Origin: CAYJAB01 sp964368305
GTDB taxonomy: Bacteria; Bacillota_I; Bacilli_A; Erysipelotrichales; Erysipelotrichaceae
Direction: 5' to 3'
Assembly: GCA_964368305.1 (NCBI GenBank)
Contig: CAYJAB010000021.1
Coordinates: 1-19,494, forward strand
DNA: 19,494 bases
The translations under genes were made by a program, and so were the position numbers. This document shows, piece after piece, positions 14,763-19,494 of the stretch. The notes under the pieces are model-generated. The model was not told the DNA's origin, did not search any database, and saw nothing but the letters and a program-made list of their open reading frames with translations. Every line of letters starts with the position of its first letter. Position 1 is the first letter of the stretch.

Positions 14763-15707
14763 TTGAGTAAAATTTATATTATAGGTGGAGCTAATATTGA
14801 TATTCATGGTATTCCTGAAACTAAAGTTAAAATGAAAGACTCTAACCCAGGTGATATTGTATATTCCTATGGTGGAGTTGCACGTAATATCGCTGAAAAT
14901 ATTTGCAGGATAAATAATAAAAATGAAGTTGTATTTGTTTCTGCGATTGGAAATGATGTTTATGGAAAGAAGATGTATGAGGATTGTCTTTTATTAAATA
15001 TGAATATGGACTACACTATAAGAACTGACGAATATGGAACAAGTACCTATCTTGCGATTTTGGATAGCGATCAAGATATGCTAGTTGCGATTGCAGATAT
15101 GAAAATTTTAGATTTACTATCTGATGATTACTTACATAAAGTTGTTAACGAAATAAATGAAGACGATATTGTTGTGTTAGATACAAATTTAAATCAAGAG
15201 ACGATTTCTTATTTTTTAAGTAAAGTAAATGCAAAAGTATACTGTGATCCTATTAGTGCAGCAAAAGCAATGAAAATTAAAGAGCACATTAGTAAAATTT
15301 ATATGATAAAGCCAAATAAATTAGAGGCTGAAATAATAAGTGGTATAAAGATAAATGGACCTGAAGACTATGTTAATATTTTAAACTATTTTGTGGATAA
15401 AGGATGTAAAGAGGTTATAGTGACACTTGGAAAAGAGGGTGTTATTGCGACAAATTCAAAAGAGTATTTACATATAACGCATCCATATTTACCGATTGTA
15501 AATGCAACAGGCGCAGGTGATAGTTTTTTAGGAGCCTATATTGATTCAAAAAAAGAAAATATGGATTTCTATAGTAGAGTGGTGTATGCGATAAGTGCAT
15601 CGATGATAACGATTTCTAGTGTTGATACGGTATGTCCGAAAATCAGCAAAGAAAATATATTAAAACAAAAAAACATGATCAAATTTAAAGGAGAAAATCT
15701 ATGTTAA
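14763..15707 (+). CDS. psuK: Pseudouridine kinase (PfkB family)
   Basis: Ribokinase-family sugar kinase of 314 residues. It likely phosphorylates pseudouridine to pseudouridine 5'-phosphate, because the pseudouridine-phosphate glycosidase gene follows directly. Motifs: N-terminal GGANIDIHG (8-16), YGGVARNIAEN (36-46, the first PfkB signature), KPNKLEAE (183-190), VTLGKEG (220-226), and the second signature NATGAGDSF (247-255) with catalytic D253. The start is TTG: AGGTGG lies at a good distance, and nearby ATGs (14742, 14750) are out of frame or stop at once. It overlaps psuG by 7 bases and holds that gene's SD. Without psuG the assignment could only be PfkB-type sugar kinase. Confidence 0.88.
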   Translation: MSKIYIIGGANIDIHGIPETKVKMKDSNPGDIVYSYGGVARNIAENICRINNKNEVVFVSAIGNDVYGKKMYEDCLLLNMNMDYTIRTDEYGTSTYLAILDSDQDMLVAIADMKILDLLSDDYLHKVVNEINEDDIVVLDTNLNQETISYFLSKVNAKVYCDPISAAKAMKIKEHISKIYMIKPNKLEAEIISGIKINGPEDYVNILNYFVDKGCKEVIVTLGKEGVIATNSKEYLHITHPYLPIVNATGAGDSFLGAYIDSKKENMDFYSRVVYAISASMITISSVDTVCPKISKENILKQKNMIKFKGENLC

Positions 15708-16618
15708 TTAAAATTAATCCAGAAGTAGCTTTAGCAATTAAAGAAAACAGACCAGTTGTTGCACTTGAGTCAACAATTATTTCCCACGGTATGCCATATC
15801 CACAAAACGTTGAAACGGCGTTAAATGTAGAAGCGATTATTCGTGAAAATGGAGTTGTGCCAGCAACGATTGGTATTATTGATGGAGTTGGTATTATTGG
15901 AATGACTCCTCAAGAGATTGAACAATTTGGAAGTCGTGGCGGTATTGCAAAGGTTAGTAGAAGAGATTTACCAGTAATTATTGCAAAAAAAGAATGGGGA
16001 GCAACAACTGTTGCTACAACAATGATTTTGGCTGCAATGGCAGATATTGAAGTATTTGTAACTGGAGGAATTGGTGGTGTGCATCGCGGTGCGCAAGAAA
16101 CATATGATATTTCAGCTGACCTTCAAGAATTAGCGAACACAAATGTGACGGTAATTTGTGCGGGTGCAAAAGCGATTTTAGATTTGCCGCTTACTTTAGA
16201 ATATCTTGAAACGTATGGTGTTCCAGTACTTGGATATAAAACAGATGAACTAGCAGCATTTTATTCAGTAACAAGTGGATTGAAACTTGATTATAAAATG
16301 GATAGCACACTGGATATTGCAAAAGCAGTAGTTGCGAAAAGAGAGTTAGGTTTAGACGGTGGAGTTGTTGTTTCTAATCCTATACCAAAAGAGTATGCAT
16401 TAGAAAATGAATATATTAATGAATATATAGAAAGAGCGTTGTTAGATATGAAGGCTGCAAATGTAAGTGGAAAAGACTCTACACCATTCTTATTAAAGGC
16501 GATTAAAGAGGCGACAGCAGGAAAAAGTTTAGAGGCGAATATTGAACTTGTATACAATAATGCAAGAGTGGGATCTAAAGTGGCGAAAGAGATTTGTGAA
16601 TTAAAAGGAAAACAATAA
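15701..16618 (+). CDS. psuG: Pseudouridine-5'-phosphate glycosidase
   Basis: Splits pseudouridine 5'-phosphate into uracil and ribose 5-phosphate by breaking a C-C glycosidic bond, completing pseudouridine breakdown after PsuK. The 305-residue length matches the family. Recognised segments: ALESTIISHGMPYP (21-34) with E23, IAKVSRRDLP with K84, the glycine-rich GGIGGVHRGAQETYDISADL (122-141), and CAGAKAILD with K157, which corresponds to the lysine forming the Schiff base with ribose phosphate in E. coli PsuG. The ATG overlaps the end of psuK by 7 bases (SD AAAGGAG), indicating coupling. The next gene, pgpA, starts one base after the stop. Confidence 0.95.
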   Translation: MLIKINPEVALAIKENRPVVALESTIISHGMPYPQNVETALNVEAIIRENGVVPATIGIIDGVGIIGMTPQEIEQFGSRGGIAKVSRRDLPVIIAKKEWGATTVATTMILAAMADIEVFVTGGIGGVHRGAQETYDISADLQELANTNVTVICAGAKAILDLPLTLEYLETYGVPVLGYKTDELAAFYSVTSGLKLDYKMDSTLDIAKAVVAKRELGLDGGVVVSNPIPKEYALENEYINEYIERALLDMKAANVSGKDSTPFLLKAIKEATAGKSLEANIELVYNNARVGSKVAKEICELKGKQ

Positions 16619-16619
16619 T

Positions 16620-17084
16620 ATGTATGATAAATGTGTAGCGTTATTAAATGAACGCGGTGTAGCGATGTCTGATATTGTAGATTGTGTATTATTTTTACAA
16701 AAACAATACATTTTAAACTTACGCGAAGAAGAAGCGGAATCTGCAGTAGAAAGTGTTATAAGCAAAAGAGAAGTGCAACATGCGATTTTAGTTGCTATTG
16801 AACTTGATAAACAAGCTGAAAAAAATACGATGATAGATAAACAGTTAACTGAAATCATTAGTAAAGATGCTGGACTATTTGGAATAGATGAGGTGTTGGC
16901 ATATGGTATATGTAATTTGTATGGTTCAATTGCTTTGACAAATTATGGATATATAGACAAAGTGAAACCAGGAATCATTGCGAAGCTAAATGATCATAAT
17001 CAAGAAATGTGTCATACATTTTTAGATGACATTGTTGGGGCAATTGCCGCAAGTGCCGCAAGTAAAATCGCACACACAAATTAA
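16620..17084 (+). CDS. pgpA: Phosphatidylglycerophosphatase A (YutG type)
   Basis: Small all-helical phosphatase of 154 residues like B. subtilis YutG. It is thought to remove phosphate from phosphatidylglycerophosphate to give phosphatidylglycerol. Typical segments are the early LLNERGVAMSDI, KREVQHAILVAIELD (about 56-70), the central AGLFGIDEVLAYGICNLYGS (about 84-103), NYGYIDKVKPGI (108-119) and the C-terminal HTFLDDIVGAIAASAAS with two adjacent Asp. Unlike E. coli PgpA it has no evident membrane helices, as is usual for this Firmicutes branch. It begins one base after psuG, with AAAGGA as SD. Its place in a pseudouridine operon looks like chance co-transcription. Confidence 0.85.
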   Translation: MYDKCVALLNERGVAMSDIVDCVLFLQKQYILNLREEEAESAVESVISKREVQHAILVAIELDKQAEKNTMIDKQLTEIISKDAGLFGIDEVLAYGICNLYGSIALTNYGYIDKVKPGIIAKLNDHNQEMCHTFLDDIVGAIAASAASKIAHTN

Positions 17085-17096
17085 GTGGAGGTATAT

Positions 17097-17513
17097 ATGA
17101 AAAGAATATTATTAATTTTAATGATTCTCTTACTCTTGGTTGGATGTACACCAAAAGAAGAGACACTAGGAACTTACTATACAATAAGTGTTTCAGATTT
17201 AATGGATAAAATGGATAATGGAGATGAGTTTGTTGTTTATCTAGGACTGTCTACATGTGGGTCATGCGCTACTTATAAATCTGTGATTGAAGAGTATATT
17301 AAAAATTATGATACAGATTTCTATTATGTAGAGCTTGATAATGAAAGTGAAGAGATGATAGAGCTTTTAGGTGAAGAATATTTAAAAGGAATTGAAAATG
17401 TTCCAGTTACATTTATTTTAGATGGAAAAGAAACTTTAGATCGCAAAGTTGGGATTATTGAATATCGCGCTTTAAAAGATTTCTTGTTTGAAAATGGATA
17501 TGCAACAGAATAA
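17097..17513 (+). CDS. Thioredoxin-like lipoprotein with CGSC motif
   Basis: Small extracytoplasmic lipoprotein (138 residues), probably involved in thiol-disulfide exchange at the outer face of the membrane. Residues 1-16 are a strongly hydrophobic signal peptide; the lipobox LVGC gives C17 as the lipid anchor. A thioredoxin fold follows, with the redox motif STCGSC (about residues 58-63), a Glu/Asp-rich helix, and NVPVTFILDGKE carrying the expected cis-proline. I chose ATG 17097 because GGAGG (17087-17091) is 5 bases before it; an in-frame GTG at 17085 would put the SD inside the gene and lengthen the signal peptide. It follows pgpA after 12 bases and its end overlaps the acetyltransferase gene. 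Its partner is unknown. Confidence 0.8.
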   Translation: MKRILLILMILLLLVGCTPKEETLGTYYTISVSDLMDKMDNGDEFVVYLGLSTCGSCATYKSVIEEYIKNYDTDFYYVELDNESEEMIELLGEEYLKGIENVPVTFILDGKETLDRKVGIIEYRALKDFLFENGYATE

Positions 17514-18294
17514 TCTACTTGAAAAAATCTTAACAAAAGAGGATTTAGTAAAACACTTTAAAATGATGGGGATAGAAAAAGGGATGACAATTGAAGTTCA
17601 TTCCTCTTTGAAATCATTTGGTTATGTATGTGGTGGAGCACAAGCGGTTGTTGATGCATTGCTTGAAGTTGTTTCATATGAAGGGACAGTATTAATGCCG
17701 ATGCAAACGGGTGATAATTCAGAACCGAGTTATTGGCAAAATCCTCCAATTGCACATGAACTACAAAAAGAAGTTAGACTACATATGCCCCCTTATCATA
17801 AAAAGGAATCTGAGTTAAGGAAAATGGGAGCAATTGCCAATAATTTTAGAAGAAGAGATGGTGTTGTATATTCAAATCATCCAACTGTAGCTTTGGCTGC
17901 ATGGGGTAAGTATGCAAAACTTTTATGTAATAGACAATCACTTCATTTTGGATTAGGAGAAGAATCACCGCTAGCAAGACTGTATGAGTTGAAAGGATAT
18001 GTGCTTTTACTTGGTGTAGATTATGATAATTGTACTGCCTTACACTTAGCGGAATACCGAAGCGATATACGTCCGATTATTCTTCAAGGGGCTGCTGTTG
18101 AATTAAATGGAGCGCGTGTTTGGAAAAAATATTTGGATATTGAATTGGATTCTACATCTTTTGTTGATATTGGAAATAAATTAGAACAAAATAATCTTGT
18201 ATCTATTTTAAAAATTGGGGAAGCTCAATGTAAGTTTTTTAAGATGAATACTGCTGTGGATTATGCAGTGGATTATTTTGAAACAAGTAAATAA
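17500..18294 (+). CDS. AAC(3)-family N-acetyltransferase
   Basis: Acetyl-CoA-dependent acetyltransferase of the family named after aminoglycoside 3-N-acetyltransferases; many chromosomal members (e.g. B. subtilis YokD) have no proven antibiotic substrate. Visible motifs: TIEVHSSLKSFGYVCGG (CoA-binding region with HSSL), GTVLMPMQTGD, SNHPTVALAAWGK (catalytic-region HP), SLHFGLGEESPLARL, and LLLGVDYDNCTALHLAEY. The length of 264 is normal. The start is uncertain: TTG 17488, ATG 17494 and ATG 17500 are in frame, none with a good SD, and all lie within the preceding gene; ATG 17500 (14-base overlap) fits family alignments adequately. Translation is probably coupled to the lipoprotein gene. Resistance should not be assumed. 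Confidence 0.85.
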   Translation: MQQNNLLEKILTKEDLVKHFKMMGIEKGMTIEVHSSLKSFGYVCGGAQAVVDALLEVVSYEGTVLMPMQTGDNSEPSYWQNPPIAHELQKEVRLHMPPYHKKESELRKMGAIANNFRRRDGVVYSNHPTVALAAWGKYAKLLCNRQSLHFGLGEESPLARLYELKGYVLLLGVDYDNCTALHLAEYRSDIRPIILQGAAVELNGARVWKKYLDIELDSTSFVDIGNKLEQNNLVSILKIGEAQCKFFKMNTAVDYAVDYFETSK

Positions 18295-18325
18295 AAAAAC
18301 GTTCATATAAAGTGAACGTTTTTTT
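18294..18325. terminator. Bidirectional terminator shared by the acetyltransferase and fRMsr genes
   Basis: A 12-bp stem, AAAAAACGTTCA (18294-18305) / TGAACGTTTTTT (18313-18324), has a 7-base loop. The stop codons of both converging genes touch its two ends. Confidence 0.9.
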
Positions 18326-18782
18326 ATTTAAGTGCTGTGATTAAAATTTTAACAATAGATTCTAAAAAAGTTTGATCTTCTAAGTCGAATTGATTTAAGT
18401 TGTAAGAATCGACATCTAATACGCCAATTAAAGCATCTTCTTTTATAATTGGTACAACAATTTCACTATTGCTTGCGCCATCACATGCAATGTGTCCTGC
18501 AAACTTATGTACATTATCAACTAATATTGTTTTTCTTTCATAGGCGCTTGTGCCACATACACCTTTGTTTAATTCAATTTTTGTGCAAGCAACTTTTCCT
18601 TGAAAAGGTCCTAAGTATAAAGCGTCATCTATATATAAGTAGAACCCCACCCAATTAACGTGTTCCAATGTTTCAAATAATAGTGCACTCAGATTTGAAT
18701 ATAAGCTAATGTTTGGAAGGGAAGAATCCAAAATGGCTTCTGCTTGCTTTAGGCATAAACTGTAATTTTTTGTTTTGCTCAT
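18324..18782 (-). CDS. msrC: Free methionine-(R)-sulfoxide reductase (GAF domain)
   Basis: Reduces free (not protein-bound) methionine-R-sulfoxide to methionine, a cytosolic defence against oxidation. It is a single GAF domain of 152 residues. The three family cysteines are C66 (KVACTKI), C76 (GVCGT) and C100 (HIACDGASNSE), with the same 10- and 24-residue spacing as C84, C94 and C118 of the E. coli enzyme; C100 would be the catalytic one. VNWVGFYLY (42-50) and the SEIVVPI segment are also typical. The start at 18782 has the SD AAAGGAG 5-6 bases upstream; the frame is open to a TTG at 18797, which would swallow the SD. TATAAT read on the - strand at 18818-18813 is a possible -10. It is divergent from ntdP. 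Confidence 0.93.
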   Translation of the reverse strand: MSKTKNYSLCLKQAEAILDSSLPNISLYSNLSALLFETLEHVNWVGFYLYIDDALYLGPFQGKVACTKIELNKGVCGTSAYERKTILVDNVHKFAGHIACDGASNSEIVVPIIKEDALIGVLDVDSYNLNQFDLEDQTFLESIVKILITALK

Positions 18783-18845
18783 AATAACTCCTTTCAATAT
18801 TATATATTATACATTATATATAGAAGAATCGCTTAATAAATTAAT

Positions 18846-18874
18846 TTGAGAATATAGATGAATTATTATATAAT
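18846..18874 (+). promoter_or_regulatory. SigA-type promoter of ntdP
   Basis: TTGAGA (18846-18851), 17-base spacer, TATAAT (18869-18874): the best-matching promoter in the window. The start point would fall about 20 bases before the ntdP ATG. Confidence 0.7.
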
Positions 18875-18900
18875 AGGTAAGCTGAATAAGAGGTGATAGT

Positions 18901-19434
18901 ATGTTGAAACAATTTCAAGAAATCATAATACAAAGCTATAAGCATGATAAGTCTTTACATAGAACTTGGTCTAAAGCAGTTGTACTTGAGGTGAGTGAAA
19001 AAAGGACGGTTGTAATTACGGATAAAGCATGGGTAATCGAAGCGGATGGCAGACGTTGGATTACAAGAGAACCTGCTATTTGTTTTTTCTATCCTGATAG
19101 ATGGTTCAATGTGATTGCGATGATTCGAAAAAGTGGGATTTACTATTATTGTAATTTGGCGACTCCAAGCATTTATGATGGAGAGGCATTAAAAAATATT
19201 GACTACGACTTAGATGTTAAAGTATACCCTGATAAAAGTTTAGATATTCTAGATGAAGATGAATTTAAAAAACATAGCAGGAAGATGGAGTACCCTTCAG
19301 AGATAGAGGTAATACTTAGAAAAGAAATTGAAGATATTAAGTTATTGGTATCAAAGGAATTAAGTCCATTTAATGTTGATGAGATTAATGAACATTATAA
19401 AAAGTATATGATTAATGCTTTAAATAAGGGTTAA
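18901..19434 (+). CDS. ntdP: Nucleoside tri-/diphosphate phosphatase (DUF402, YgaC family)
   Basis: Member of the DUF402 family, of which the Staphylococcus protein hydrolyses nucleoside tri- and diphosphates with divalent metal. Highly conserved features: SYKHDKSLHRTWSK (12-25), SDGR-like EADGRRWITREPAI (47-60), the YYYCNLATPS strand (81-90) with N85, the metal-binding acidic DYDLDVKVYP with D101, D103 and D105, and LDEDEF (117-122). The length of 177 is standard. The SD is AGAGGTG. It has its own promoter and is divergent from the sulfoxide reductase gene. No terminator hairpin is seen in the 60 bases after it, which are A-rich and run to the window's end. Confidence 0.92.
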   Translation: MLKQFQEIIIQSYKHDKSLHRTWSKAVVLEVSEKRTVVITDKAWVIEADGRRWITREPAICFFYPDRWFNVIAMIRKSGIYYYCNLATPSIYDGEALKNIDYDLDVKVYPDKSLDILDEDEFKKHSRKMEYPSEIEVILRKEIEDIKLLVSKELSPFNVDEINEHYKKYMINALNKG

Positions 19435-19494
19435 AAGCGAATTTCAAAAAAACACAAAAAAAAGCGTGCAAAAGGGCAAGAATAGTAGTATAAT

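Noticed and set aside
17085..17099. GTG start for the thioredoxin-like lipoprotein
   Set aside because: GGAGG follows it and correctly serves ATG 17097, which gives a normal lipoprotein signal.
18780..18797. Earlier TTG start for the methionine sulfoxide reductase
   Set aside because: The SD AAAGGAG lies between it and ATG 18782, and family members start near the ATG.
18798..18825. Alternating AT stretch as an operator or origin-like element
   Set aside because: It is explained by overlapping -10 boxes in A+T-rich divergent promoter DNA; no DnaA boxes or defined palindrome.
1..19494. TGA read as tryptophan
   Set aside because: All proteins are complete and use TGG for Trp under the standard code; only the lack of TGA stops is notable.
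19466..19494. Promoter at the window end (TATAAT at 19489-19494)
   Set aside because: The -10 is perfect but the -35 position reads GTGCAA and the downstream gene is cut off, so it cannot be supported.
1..19494. Insertion sequences, phage genes, CRISPR, tRNA or rRNA
   Set aside because: None of their signatures was found on either strand.

Overview
The window reads as the chromosome of a low-GC, Gram-positive bacterium (Firmicutes/Bacillota). The best guess is an Erysipelotrichia-like relative close to the Mollicutes. The basis is the strongly A+T-rich sequence, AGGAGG-type ribosome binding sites, short hairpin-plus-T terminators, lipoproteins with a lipobox, a CIRCE/HrcA site on clpB, and genes best known from Firmicutes (YutG-type PgpA, NtdP, RqcH). 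All 19 genes end in TAA or TAG, never TGA. Two runs of exactly 10 N inside conserved parts of dnaK and dnaJ suggest a draft, possibly metagenomic, scaffold. No transposon, phage, CRISPR array, tRNA or rRNA was seen.

Layout. (1) 1-6236, + strand: heat-shock block, with dnaK (5' end outside the window), a secreted polysaccharide-deacetylase lipoprotein lodged between dnaK and dnaJ, dnaJ, a terminator, then clpB behind a CIRCE operator. (2) 6281-9228: an aminotransferase on the - strand, divergent from a LUD-domain protein plus asnA (ammonia-dependent asparagine synthetase). (3) 9262-11559: rqcH (- strand) divergent from gmk. (4) 11560-14650: a gene-poor leader holding several hairpins, a 30-codon ORF and a strong terminator, followed by an ankyrin-repeat gene and a GTPase of the EF-G-like (FusA2) family. 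(5) 14763-18294: a tightly packed run of psuK, psuG, pgpA, a thioredoxin-like lipoprotein and an AAC(3)-family acetyltransferase. (6) 18324-19434: free methionine-R-sulfoxide reductase (- strand), divergent from ntdP.

How the genes work together. DnaK, DnaJ and ClpB form the classical disaggregation machinery, and RqcH handles stalled nascent chains, so much of the window concerns protein quality control. PsuK and PsuG degrade pseudouridine to uracil and ribose 5-phosphate. The remainder is housekeeping (GMP kinase, asparagine synthesis, phospholipid synthesis, methionine sulfoxide repair).

Most interesting points: a textbook Shine-Dalgarno and ATG inside clpB at the place where the N-terminally shortened ClpB isoform begins in E. 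coli; a leader-ORF/terminator arrangement before the ankyrin/EF-G-like operon that resembles translation-coupled attenuation; CIRCE running directly into the clpB ribosome binding site; and the deacetylase lipoprotein inserted in the dnaK-dnaJ operon.
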